Positions 35,264-48,200 of a stretch of DNA of 64,000 nucleotides are shown here, one piece after another. The DNA is from Scenedesmus sp. ARA3. Taxonomy: Eukaryota > Chlorophyta > Chlorophyceae > Sphaeropleales > Scenedesmaceae. The stretch spans positions 62,001 through 126,000 of the forward strand of contig RWJK01001984.1 in NCBI GenBank assembly GCA_004335835.1, given 5' to 3'. The position numbers were made by a program, and so were the translations under genes. Below the pieces are notes generated by a model that was given only the letters and a program-made list of their open reading frames with translations, was not told the DNA's origin and did no database searches. The stretch's first letter is position 1. Each line of letters begins with the position of its first letter.

Positions 35264-37046
35264 ATGGCTCGCCGGCAACGCGAAAAAGAGGAGAGCGTAT
35301 ATGATTGGGGCAGGCTAGGCTCGGCACCTGCGGCCGGCGCTGCAGCACCTAAGGTGCAGACATACAATGTACCAGCACCAGCAGCAGCGCCCAAGGTGAA
35401 GATGCATGTGGACAGCTCACAGGTGAGCACATGCAGTAGAGAGTGTTCTCCGGTCATGCTTTGTATGCTGGTGACTATCGAACGCTAAACAGCGCATCAC
35501 CAGTCCTGTACAGCAATGTTTCAACAGCGTTCACTCGACATGCTTTACACAGTGGCCTGCTGTTGCAACCACTGCTACTTCAGGCGCAGCTGCACACCTG
35601 TGTTCAGCCATGCAAGGTGTTCAAGCATGCTGCAAGCACCATAGCTGACAGTAACGAGCATTGACTACAAACTGCACCCCTTCCACTTTGTGGTCACCTG
35701 CTGTGCAGCTGCCTGAACTTACCAGCTGCATGTCATGCTGTTGTCAAGAGCGCAATACTGTCCCCATACTGGCTCCGCAACATGCATCTGCTTCAGGTGG
35801 AGTCTATCTTGAACCCAGTGCGCGGCATCAGAGATGCTCAGGCACGTGCCGGCATCACACCCACCGACCACTCACGCCACAACATCCTAGCCATCAAGGA
35901 GCAGAGCAGGCTGAACGCGCTTCAAAAGCAGCAACAGGAGGAGCAGGCGCAGCAGCACCTCCGCCCGCAGATGCGGCGCACAACTTCAGGCTCAGCAGGA
36001 GGTGCAGGCCCCGGCGGGATCAACAGAACCCTGTCAGGCGGGGGCAGGGCAGCAGCAGCAGGAGCAGGCCGGCCAGTCATAGTTCGTTCTGTCTCTGGCA
36101 ATGCAGCGGCAGGCGGGCGCAGCGCTAGTGGTGGTGGCAGCAGTGACGGCAGGGACTTTGTGCAGGAGAACAAGGCAGCAGCAGCAGCAGCAAGCAGGCC
36201 AGTCAAGGCAGAGAGCAGGCAGGATAGCGGAGCAGCGTACCTGCAGAAGAGTGAGTACGGGCAGGTGCCTGGCTACCTGCTGCAGCGCAAGGTGGAGATG
36301 GCGCAGCAGGAGGCGGCGATGCAGGCAGCCAAGCAAGCAGCACAGATACCAGCAGGTGCGCGGTTGCGTGCGACCAATAATAGTGCAGCAGTTGCAACGG
36401 CCCTCACAGCATTCACGCCTGCGCCTGCCAGGTGCCTTCGGTTTGTTAGCATGTCGCTACATCGCACTCTGGTCGGCTGCGTGTGCACATCTGCGCCTAG
36501 CGCTCTTGCATGCACACAACTCCTTCCAGGGCACATACCTGCTTCTTGCACCAACCTCACATACACCTCCTTTACGGCGCACATTCCTGCAAGCGCAGGC
36601 CTGCGGCAGATGCCTGAGGCTGAGCGGCTGGCCACGCTGCAGCTGCTGGATGCCAACAAGGCCGAGGTGGAGGCCCGGCTGTCTGCACTACCCATAATCA
36701 TTGAGACGCCCAGCGCGGTGAGGCACGCTGCCAAACACGCAGGCGGGGCCTATTGCAGGCAGCGCTACAATGTGCCTTGGCACTGCCCACAGCAGTGTCT
36801 GCTGCTTACAGCGTTGAATGATACTGAGCGGCATTGCAACAATCAGGCTGCTTTCTTCTCTGCACACATGCATGCTGATGGCCTGCTTGACCAATGCCCA
36901 TGTGCCTGTCATGTCGCTACTGCTGCTCCTCATGTCTGCAGATCCGGCACAAGGATGAGCTGGAGCGCCGACTGCGGGAGATTGAGGATGCTCGCAGGAT
37001 TTTCAGCCGCCCAAATGTGCTGGTGCACGCTGGGCAGCAGCAGTAG
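35264..37046 (+). CDS. ENKUR: Enkurin (FAP106-like) axonemal protein
   Basis: Enkurin is a microtubule inner protein of ciliary doublets (FAP106 in Chlamydomonas), first described as a TRPC-channel adaptor. Four exons join in phase: 35264-35422, 35797-36355, 36599-36717, 36942-37046 (TAG), giving 313 residues. The N-terminus has ESVYDWG and a Pro/Ala segment. The middle is Gln-, Gly- and Arg-rich (about residues 90-190). The C-terminal enkurin domain begins at QVPGYLLQRKVEMAQQEAAM, continues with ERLATLQLLDANKAEVEARL and SALPIIIETPSA, and ends in ERRLREIEDARRIFSRPNVL. The first ATG in frame was chosen; a GTG lies six bases earlier. The exon 2 donor is followed by an open but non-conserved stretch, consistent with an intron. 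This gene argues that the organism builds cilia or retains ciliary genes. Confidence 0.9.
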
Positions 37047-37413
37047 TTGAGCAGTCTATGGCGAAAGGTAGCAGTACAAGCTGTGCAACGTTGCAGCGCT
37101 TTGTGAAAGTTCAGTGCAGGCACTTGTGGGGAGTTTTTGGGTGTCAATGTGCCTCTGCAGCTGCGATATGCAGTGTTTGTGTGGCATCTGCATGAATTGC
37201 TCATCGCTTTTATTGCTGGCCACTAGTCCAGTATGCGTGAGTGTGGCATAAATGGCTAGCCACGGGCACCCTTAGGGACATACAGACTGTTCCGTTTGCT
37301 GCTTGAGCTGAAGCATGTTTCACCGGGTTACATGCATTGAGCCGCTGCATACGCAGCTGGGTCAATTGTGTGCACAGGACCACATACGTGGTCACACAAT
37401 TCTCTCAGTCTGG

Positions 37414-37486
37414 CTGTGAGGTCACTGTAAGATCACAAAATTCACTGTGAGGTCACTGTGAGGTCATAAAATTCACTGTAATGTCA
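37414..37486 (+). repeat. 31 bp tandem repeat, 2.3 copies
   Basis: Units at 37414-37444 and 37445-37475 differ at three positions, and a partial third follows. Each holds two nested CTGTRAGRTCA words and ends ATTCA. It lies about 370 bp past the enkurin stop, and the TGTAA words inside it could act as poly(A) signals. Confidence 0.75.
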
Positions 37487-38914
37487 ATACAGCCTGATTT
37501 GAATGCAGCAGATGTGTCAGTCATGCGTTGCCTTGGTGCGAAATATACGCCTCACTCTCAAGGACTGAACATGTAACAGAACATTATGGTCGCCATGTGG
37601 TGACATCTTCTCGACGTTGCAATGACGCTGCAGAGTTCACTCTGCAGCCACTCATAACCTTAATGCGCAGCGGCAGATCTGGTGTCATCACGACACCCAG
37701 CAGGTACTACGCGAGTTCCTGCTGGTCAAGCACAGTGCAAAGCAACAGCTTGCCGCTGAGCAGAAGCCTTCACGGCATGTCTTTGGACCTCTTGAACAGG
37801 CTACCTGCAATTCTTTGCACAGGCTGGCAGCCTGATGTGGACACACCCTGGTGGTTGTGTTGCAAAACACCTATAATACGTTGTTACAGCAGGGCGGCGC
37901 TTGGTCGTCATGATACAGTGCTGATCAGCAGAGACACTCACGCTGTCCAGTATCATGATACAGTGATCACTGCAATACCACCAGCAGGAGCTAGATGAAA
38001 TACCTGATAGCTGCCACCACAAAAACCCAACAGCCTGTACCTCAAGCGAGCTAGCTGACATAGCCCCCCCCCCTCCCCACGTGCACAGTACTACTACAAG
38101 AAAGCACCGCCGTAAAGAGAGTCGTCTGTGAAAGCCTCAAGACCTGTGTGCAGTGCAGCAGCTGCCAACATGTGGCAGGCAAGATTGTAACAAACCGATA
38201 GATGTACATGTTTTTTGTAGCTCCATCATGTATTGTATCGTACAAAAAAGTTTCCTGGACCCCCAGCGCACCACAGAAGCATCAGCAGCTCAGCTCAGTA
38301 TGTCATAACAAAGCATGGAAAGGACTGAACATGATGGCTGATCAGAACACAGCAGCAGAGCTCAAAGGACCCACTGCAAGGACATACTGCTGATGTGCAC
38401 TTGATATTGTGACAGCTGCGTTTGACCTCATGTAACTGAGTATGTAAGAAAACCTGAGTTTGCTCATGTAAAAAAGGAACCAGCCTTCCATCAAGATCCA
38501 TAACAAATTGCCTATGCAAGGTCGAAGAGTGCAGGCACTACACAATAGCAGCAATCAAACAGTGCAATCCTTGGCAGGTGCCTGTGAATCGACACATTTG
38601 CAAGCAGATGGTCCACACATAGAGAAGCAAGCAAACACGCACAAGTAAAAGCATGCAGTACTTTGTACCCACTCCTTAGAGTCAGCAATCGATCCATGAA
38701 GTCAGGTGATACCATCAGCTTGACCAAGTAAAATGTAGCGGAGATGCACGGATCAGGGCGCGAGGCTGCATGGCACGCCTGAATGACGATGGCTGGACCA
38801 CAGCCAATGTGAAGTAGGTGACATGTCCAAACATACGGCATGCAGGTCATCCAGTACATGCGCAATCCCATGATACATACCCCAACCCCCCTCAACAGCT
38901 TTCTAGTGACTTAC

Positions 38915-39034
38915 TTTGCAACGCAAAGCAGCACAGGCGTGGCTTTCAGCCCAAACAGCCCCCCAAAGCGCACCAGAAGATGTAACCAGCCCTGCATGTG
39001 CTCTGGCGCCTTTCATGGTGGCATTTGTAAGCAT
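38915..39034 (-). other. Possible start exon of an unidentified small gene
   Basis: Forty codons run from ATG 39034 (MLTNATMKGARAHAGLVTSS) to a consensus GTAAGT donor in phase 0. A candidate next exon near 38690-38785 (ISATFYLVKLM) keeps the frame. There is no family match, and the start lies only about 195 bp past the TmcB-like stop, so this may be chance. Confidence 0.2.
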
Positions 39035-39228
39035 GACACTCGCATACACGTGTTGTACACGCTGCTTTTTGTCGTCGAGATCATGTATGAATATCATCCT
39101 CAGCCTTCCAATCACAATCATTTGTGCTCATCATGAAAGCAATCGTTGCGAAAATTCATACTGAATTTCTGCATGGCTGCAGCGTTAATGCTCACTGCTG
39201 CGCATGCTAACATTTGTGTCTCACGAGG

Positions 39229-42200
39229 TCACCTGCCCGCAGCGCCACCCCATGCCCCAGCTACATTACCCTGCCACATTGCTGGTGGCCCCGCCCCCTG
39301 CCAGCCATAGCCACCTGCTCCTGCTGGTGGTGGCAGCATCAGCGCAGACCCTGCGCCTGGTGCACCTGCCCCAAAGGCACCAGGAGGCATGCCCGTAGGC
39401 GCGCCACCAGGTGCACCTGCGCCAGCTGTGAGAGATGCTGCGCCATTTGAGCGCGTCATGCCCAGCACCACCGTCTTGACATGCCCCTCCACATCAACCT
39501 CGGCAGGCAGCTGGCTCAGCAGCCCCGCCACCGCCTTGCTGTCACGGTGCAGGCGGCGCGCATAGGGCCGGTACAGTGCCATCACAAACAGCACCATGCA
39601 GGCCAGGGAGATGACCAGCAGGATGATGTGCAGCTGCTTGACAGACTCAAGCCTGCAGAGCAGTAGGCAGGAAAGCACACATGTGGCCGACTCAGTCAAG
39701 ACACGACATGTTAAGCACTGCAACAAATGCTGATCACAATCGCTAGCAGACAGGCCAGGAGGAAGCAGTCTCTGTGCACCACACAGAGACATTGGCTGCC
39801 ATGTGGTCACTTGTGCTGGCGGTTCTGCTTGCTTGCGTTGTTGTTGCTGTGCAGGATGCGAAATTTCGCACCCACCTGCTGATGGTCCAACGCACAAATA
39901 GGTTTCCAGAATCTTTCAGGGCATCAAAGAGATCTGTGGCCACCACCTTGGTACTGTACACGTACCTGCAACAGAACGACACAACAATATCAATCGCAGC
40001 AGTTGAAGTTGATCCTACAAAATAAGCTGCATGTCTGCTTAACTTGGCAGTTTGTGTGCTACAGCTATGCTGGCAACAACGCAACATACTGTGATTCAGT
40101 ATGTGTGTGCTGTTGGCTCGCCCACAGGAACTACGTCCTTGCTTGTGCTGCAGATGCTAGTGTGTCTATTGCTGTGAATGCGTCGCTGCAGTGGAGCCGC
40201 TGCAGCTGCTGTGCCTGTCATCAGCCGTACGCAATATTTCCCAAGGCAGCAAAGTCTCAGGACTCACGAGGTGTGGTTCGCAAATGCCAGCTCATCCGGC
40301 AGGTTCACGAAAATCTGCAGCAACCAGCAGCAGGGTGTTCACTGTGGAGCCCATGTCCAATGGTGCACAGCACCTATACTATGTGCAAGTGGCTTCAAGG
40401 CACACAGCTTGTTGGCAGAAACTGCATGGGCAGCCTGGTATGCTGTGAGTCACTGTCCCTGCGTACCTCCATGTTATCCAAAAACCTGTTCATCATGGCA
40501 TCAATCCCTGCAGCAGCAACAACAGAATTGCTCAGCTTTGCGCAGTACATGTATCAAGAATAGTCACCGCCCTGCTGCTGCACCTACCACTGTGTGTGAT
40601 GGTGTACCACTCGCTGTCAGGGGGGTAGCAAGTGCTTTGATTTTTGCGCAGGCAGCGCGTTGTCTTGAAGAAGGCATCTGCAGGTCAGCAGCAAGCGGGC
40701 AGCATGCAACTGATATCTTGTTGACGTAAAGCATGGTGCATCAAGCCTAGCTGCATGTCGACATTCAGCTAGCAATGTGATGCCAGCAGCCACCATGCAG
40801 ATCATGTTGGCAGCATATGGTAAAAGCCCACCTGCTACGTCAGCATTGGTCAAGGCAGCCGCTGGGGCCACTGGATTGAAGGTGACTTGGACATCAGCCT
40901 GCAGGTGCAAGGAGTATGTCAGTTACGAGTGATCCTTGCAGATCTGTGCTGTGATTGTATTTACAACAAGGAGCTTACTGTTGCAGGTCAACATGAGGAA
41001 GACTCACCGCAAGCATCATTTTTCCGCCATACAGCAGAGTGTCATACTCCTGCCGCAGCTTCAGCAAGCGTGACCGCAGATTATTTCTGTGGAACTCATT
41101 GTCTGCAGCGTCTGTGCTGAAACCCAGCATGAGGGCTGCTAGCCTGCAGCGTGTTACACGGTACAACACGTGTGCTGACAGGTCAAGGGACGCCAGGGGC
41201 CCCTGCGAACAGCAACACCAACAGCAATTCTTTGATGTGTGATTTTTGCAAGCATTTGTGATTGCAGCCATAAGCATTCTCAACCATTAAGGCTTCTGGT
41301 GGACGTTGAAAGAGCTGCGCAGAGGTATATGCGGCAGCTGAAGTGGTTCTCACCTGCAGGCCCTTCAGGCTGTTCTGGGACACAGCAAAGATGACGACCA
41401 CCGCAGCCACCCACAGCAGCAGAGGCACCTGCAACCAGAGCAGGCGTGTGCAGCTCATGCATAATCGGTACAGCATTCAAAGTAAACATTGGCTGCTGTA
41501 AAAGCTTATGCGAGGTTGCCAGGACGAATATGTTACACTAAAGCTTGTGTACAGTGCGCCAGCAACACTTCGACAACCTGAGTAGACAACATCACCTTTG
41601 CTTGCCATGGAGCAATCAAATGCACAGCTTACAGACAATACGGGTGCTAGCAAGCTGCATCACACCAGTTCCACCAACTGACCATAAACCTCCACAGCAC
41701 GTTGTTGCTTGCCAGCAGCTTCTTGCCGTTGCGCTTGAACTTGGGGTCCAGCCAGCCAAACAGCGCCTTGTAGGCGGAGTGGCGCAGCGCGGCAAACCTG
41801 CTGACTGGGGGCTTCTTGGCAGCTGACAGCGCTGCCTTTGCTGTGCTGGACTTGCCCTTGAATTTGCCAGAGGAGCGCCCTGCTGCTTCTGAGCGGCGCT
41901 TGCCCTTCTTTTGCTTGCCTGGTGTGTCAGGCTCGTCTGCATTCTCCTCCGCATCCTCCTCTGAATCATCGCCTGCAGACACGCAGCACCAGGCACACGT
42001 GCGCAGGAACCTGCTGAAACTTTGCAAATTACGAAATGAGTGATAATGAGACACAGGCATGTTCCCGTTGTTATTGACAAAGCAGCAAGCCTTGCCAAAG
42101 CAAACTGCAGGACAGCTTTGCAGCAAGGTGCAGCCTGCACGTATACCCCACCATCGCCGCAAAATCCCAGATCCAGCAGCCCACCTTCAACCACCATGCG

Positions 42201-45200
42201 CACAGACTTCTGCTTCCTCTCTCCGTCAGTGCCTGCCTCATTCCCCACAGCTGGTTCTGCAGCGCTGTTGCCGCCCGCTGCTGCCTCTGCCAGCTCCATG
42301 TCATCCTCGTCCACCTCCTCTCTGCTGTCGTCGTCAACCTGCAGCTGCCGCGCTGCCATGAGCCGCACAGTAGCGCTGGGCAGCGCGAGGAACACGCTGA
42401 ACAGGCGCATGTGGGACACGTTGCAGCGCTGCAGCAGGTAGAACTCGTACGCCATGCAGCCCAGCTGCACCACCAGCGCCTGCGCAGTGTTTTGTACATA
42501 TTACAGCACACATATAGTTGGAGCACTATCATATACCGAACACAGTGCTAGCCGTCATGTCGCAGCTGCAGCATCTTGCCAAAACTACACCAGCAAAACA
42601 AGGATTAACTGCTCATTCTGCAGCCTCACCTCAACAACAAGCAGAACAATGATGATCTTGGACAGGCTGGTGAGGTCGCGCCATGTGTAATCCACAAAGG
42701 TATCCAGGGCTGTGCAGCAGCAGCAGCAGCAGCATGGCACCCGCTTAGTAGCATGAAGGCAGGGCAGGCATCAACCGCTCGTGTCTTGTGGAGAGCATGG
42801 CATCGTGTACAATGCTTCCAGCACACAAAGCCAGCAACAATGCAATTTGACATGTCTGCCAGCCAGCAAGTTCTTACTCCAGGCGTAGCCAGTGTACAGA
42901 GCGCCAGGTCCATTGTTGACGACATACTGCCATGCTGAAGAGTTGACCATGCTGCAGGGCAGAACACAACAGAATGTGCTGTAGCGATTGGGACAGCAGG
43001 GGCTGCATGTGGGCGCCTGACACATTGACAACAACAGCTTCCCTGAAACACAGCCTATTCCAAGGATGATTTGCGATGTGAATACAACATGATGTGTCAC
43101 GCATATATGTGGTGGGGCCAAGCAAGGCAGTGTATGGCATTATACCTGTCTTTCCAGATGTTGCCATGGAAGTACAGCGTCTTGCCAGCATCCACAAACA
43201 CGTTGCCCATCTCCTGCAAAACATGCACACCAGCATAGCAGCATTAGCTCTGGCCTTACAGCATATGCGTATTGAGAGCAAACGTGCCATCAGCATAGTT
43301 GGCAATGCCAGCAGAACCATACATAGTGCCCATCAACTACATGATTATTTAAAAAAACTCACCCACAACGTGCGTGACCCGTTGATTGGCACATTCACTC
43401 CAGTGTTCGTCACAGGGAGAACTAATTGCTCAACAAGAGGCTTGTAGGTCCTGCAGAAGTTGGGTAGCAGTACTCAGCTAAGCCAGGCCGCAACCAACAG
43501 TCAGTGATGGCAGCAGGTAGCTGTGGTGCTGTGACAAGCACAAGAGAGCGCAGCGGCATACAATGCGGCATGTCTCCTATGCTTGCGCTTTGCAACATAC
43601 CTAGCTGCACAAGCCTGCTGGATGCAAAGCTGTATTATCTGTGCTCGAGGCTGCATTCCTCACCAGTAATCAATAAGCCGCTGGTCCTTGAATGGCTGCA
43701 GTGTGGTGTCTTTGCCGAGGTACAGTATCTGGTGGTAACCACGTGTTAGGTCCACGTTGGACTGCATATACATAAGTGCACGGCAGCAGTTGAGAAGGTC
43801 GTAACAGGAGCAGCAAGAAAGCAATTGGCAGCTAAGACAGCAAGGCATCCAACCAGCAGGAGTTAGGGCGAAAGCTGCAGCATGGAATGGCTCACAAACC
43901 TGTAGTTTGTCGCGGTATGAGACCTTGCTGGCAGCATCACATGCCGCCATGTTCTGGAACTCGTCCATCCAGCACTTCTGCAGCCGCAGCACACAACACC
44001 AACCGAGTACTGGTTAGGGTGGTATTTCGCTGCAACAAAGGCGCTACAGCAACAGCAATTTTAGATCGTTGCCCGGCTTGAGCTGCCGTCATGAGCATAA
44101 TCACTGCCACACACAAAAACACAGAGCTATGCACTGCACCCACCTGCATGAAGTATGCCCGGAGTGAAGCCTGCTGCGAGGAAGCCAGCAGCTCAGCCAT
44201 CTGGCTCACTGACTCTGCATTTTGGTACCTGCGGTCGACCTCCATGGTGAGCACTGCGAAGCACACCACATGGGCCAGCAGTGCCACGCCCAGCAGCATG
44301 AGTGTGCGGCTCCGCCAAGCAGTGGAGGCCTGCTGGGCTGCTGCGCTCTGCATCATGCGGTTGAGCTTCTTCAACCGCTTGGCGCGCCTGGCAGGCAGTG
44401 AAACAAGGCAGGCAGAGCACACACTAGATTATAAAGGGCAGCGCTGCGCATGACGTGCAAGGCACCGGACTGGGCACTGCATTTTGAAAGTCAGATTAAC
44501 ACAGCAAGACTGGCGTGTTGTAAGCTGAACCCTTGCTCACCGCCCTCCTAATCAAACACAGTCCTGCGCACCTTGCGTCAATTGCCAGGTCCTCATCATG
44601 GCCCACTCCTTCTGAGGCGCTGGTCACACTACCAGCAGCTTCGCTGGCGCCATCATTGATGCTAGAAGCGCCACCTGCACTAGCCGACTCAGCCACACTG
44701 CCAGGGCCTGCGCTGCCAGCAGCAGCAGCGCCTCTCAAGTATGGGTGAGCGGCAGCTGGTGTGGCGCAATCATCGTCCTCGCTGCAGCAGCTGGGCTGCT
44801 TCTTGCCTGGATGCATGGCAGCTACTGAGCCAGGATGCCCCTTGCCACTCTGTGCAGCAGCTGCACCCTTGCCATGCTTCGTTGACACATACACAGCAGC
44901 CTCGTCACCATCCAGCTCATCCTGATCGTCTTCAGACAGCTGGCGGTGTTTGCCCTTGCCAGGTGCACGCTCACCACCATGCCGACGTTGGCCATCTGGT
45001 GAGCCCAGTTGGGATTTGGGCAGCTTGCTGGTCTCCCTCACCCAGTCAGACGTGCGGTTGCTGCAGGTGCAAAACAAATAATGGTTCAACACTGTCGTGT
45101 GTGCAGCCACACGCAAGCAGACAGCTGTACAGCTGCAGATTGAGCATCATGCATGGACTGACTTCTAGCAGCGGTATTCTATGCAGTACGGCAGTACAAC

Positions 45201-48200
45201 AGAAGCTGAAATGCGCAAGGAAGAGGCCGACTGCCATGCTGCAGCACAACTCACAAGGACTCCAATGGCTCTGGAGGACCCCTAGGCCTAGCTGGCAGCC
45301 TTGCAGGCCCGTCCTGGTGCTCCTCATCTGATTCATCGCTGCCATTGCTGTGTCTGCTGTGTGCTGGTGCAGAGTGCTCAACAATAAGCTGTTCTTCTTC
45401 TGCCAGTGCTGCCCTGGCAGCAGTTACAGCAGCTGCTGCCTTGCCCTCCTTGAGCTGCAGCAGGGCTGGCAGGCTGGAGCTGGCGGGCTCGTGCAGCTGC
45501 AGTCGCACCAGGTAGCGCGTCTTGCTGCCCTGGCTGTACGATAGCGCCTGCAAAGTGTGTGCAGGGGACAAACAGAACCATGGGTATTAGCCTCAACAGC
45601 AGGGGCGCTGCGTTCAACCAGCAGAACCAGTGCAGTGGCTAGTGTGCAGCCACAGAACACGTTCAGCTGTCCAAATGCATGCATTAAGTCATTTACAACC
45701 CATAGCCAGGCAATAGGGGTTGAGCCAGCAGCAACGCTCGCTCACCTGCATCACCATGTGCATGGGCTTGCCATCCGCCAGGTGGCATGCAGTAGCGATG
45801 TGCTTCGTTTGCCCAACACGCGAGGCCCCAGTTCCGCCACCTGCTCCAGCTGCTGTCTTCATGGCGCCTTTCTTGGCTGTTGCAGCTGCTGTCTTGCCAA
45901 GCAGATCCTCGAATGTGGTAGAGGCAGGCAGGCCCACCAGCCTGCATGGCAGACAAGCACAATCTTGGAATTGAAGACAAAGAAAGGGTTTTTAATCTTG
46001 TGACAATTGTGACTGTGACTGAGTAGCGGGAACAGCCGCAAACAGAGGAGGGTGCTACCACTTCAGCTAGCAGTGGTATGCCTAGTATGTTTCAAGCATG
46101 TTTAAATGGAGCAACGTTTGTTGGTCGATGTCTGCTGAGCATGCTCAGGATGTTGAGCATCAAGCTTGTATGTGCTGCTTCAAGTCTCACTTGACAAACG
46201 ACTTCTTCAGCATGTGCTTGTGGTTGATGCCAAACATGAGGCCAGCTGCATCATCTGCGTGTGCTATGGTCAGGTGCTTGTCCAGCTCAACAACAGATGA
46301 CAGAGCATCAGCGCGGTACAGAGATACCTGCAGCAGCAGCAGCAGCAGCGGCAGGAGCAGCAGCAGCGTGCACAGTTAGGAGAGGACATGGGGCAGATAA
46401 GTGAACACTTGTGTGCATGCATTGCGGTGAACAGCTCTATGCATTGGTCCTTTGCTGCCATGAAAGCATAGCGGCAGTCTTACCTGCAGCACAGGCACTG
46501 TTTCTGCGGCAGCCGCATCCTCCAGCAGTTGCTGGGACAGATCTTCGTCTGCTGTGGCTAGTTCAATCTGCATGCAGGCTGCTCGCAGCCTGTCACGCTT
46601 CTGCAGCGCATGCAGCAGATTGCTGGCAGCACCCTGTGTGCAGCAGCAGCAGCAGGGGGTCAGGTTTGTAACAGCTCTTGTGAAGGCAGCCAAGGACAAC
46701 CAACAAGCACCGGCAGCGGACAAACAGTTCAGCACACATACCGAAGAATGCAGCTCTGTGCCTCCCGTCATTGCTGCGGCATGTTCCTTGATGTCCGCTT
46801 CATTCTTCACCGGGAGGTGCACGCCAACGCGCCAGGAGGCACTGCCGGCATTGGATCTGCCACTGCTACCCGCTCCGGTTTCTTCCATGGCCTGTGCTGC
46901 CAGCAGTGCTAGCAGAGATCCATCCCCTTCAAAGCGATGTCTCCAAACACCAAATATGTCCACTGTGGCAGCCAGGGGCTTCCCCACAAGCTCACTGGGC
47001 TCAAAGCCATACAGAGCCTTGGGTGCACCTGCAGCAGGTGAATGTCAACAGTATTCTATTGTCTTCTGCCAGACTTTGTGGGCTGCAGCAACAGCCGCAT
47101 AGGTGCTGACAGACCGGCACAACTCAGGCAAGCCCACAATTAGCCAGGAGAGTCATGCAGAACACTGAGGACTGACCTGCGTTGACCTGAAGAATGGTGC
47201 CCTTGTGGTTGACGCTGAGCAGCAGCCGGCGCTGATCCAGGCACGTAGCCTCAGTTGCCTTGGTCACCTGGCAAATGCAAAAGCAGGTGGGAAGTACGCA
47301 CACCGGTGATTTGGCAACCACCATGCAGCTCGACAATCAGGCTGCTGGAAGCTCCAACCCCTGCAGCAGATGTGGCTTCAGGCTGCATGCTATCAGGGCC
47401 AGGTCACCTGTTGTACTTGCCATTGGTAGGTCCCATCACGATACATTGAAGCTGGGTGTACGCACCTGCACAATATGTGTTGCGCGGCCTGATGCTACGT
47501 CATCCCTGGTTGACATCACGAGGGTGACTGGCAGCTTGGAACCATTGGCTGCTAGAATGTGCACCACACCGCCAGCCTGGCAGCTGGATGGGGTAATCCT
47601 TCTGGTGGCATCCTGCAGTGTGCACAGCAGATGCAAGTAAAAAGGTCAGCCATGTCTTGGCTACAGGCACTGCACTGCAAAGGGCACAACTGCGGTTGCT
47701 TCATAAGACACACCCCTGCTGCTTAGATCAAACGGCACATACCGGGGCGAACCAGGGCTTGTAGAGCTGGCAGGTGGGCTGAGGCAGCAGCGCGCCCAGC
47801 TCCATCTTCAGCAGCGATGCCACCGGGTAGCCCAGCATGGCGGCCAGCTTGTCGGTGGCGTACACCACACGTGCCTTGTGGTCCAGCACGAGCGTGGCAG
47901 CAGACTCTGACAGCACAGCGGCCTGCGGCAGACAGGAGGCACAGCAGGAATGACGCAGATGAAGTGGCAGTGGTGCAATGCAAGCTTTTTTTACTGGCAA
48001 ACCAGCTTTTTCAATATATGCTGTGCACATTCACACTGTGGATGTTGCACTTACGTTAAGGGTGATTGTGCGGCAGTCTCCACGGCCATCCAGTGCCCCG
48101 CCAAACTCTATGCTCAGCTCCACATCCACAGGTGGAAGGTAGCTGTGCATGATCTGCGCCCTCAGCTTCATTGACTTCTCTGCATCAGCACCCGCTGTCA

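Larger units (their letters stand above)
37047..39228. other. Convergent intergenic region
   Basis: The stretch lies between the enkurin stop (plus) and the TmcB-like stop (minus). It contains a short tandem repeat at 37414-37486 and a possible exon at 38915-39034, both listed separately. There is also a pair of CATGATACAGTG words near 37909 and 37952. No gene is well supported. Confidence 0.45.

Noticed and set aside
37410..37490. The regular repeats as a CRISPR-like array.
   Set aside because: The units are directly adjacent with no unique spacers, and the setting is a eukaryotic nuclear genome.
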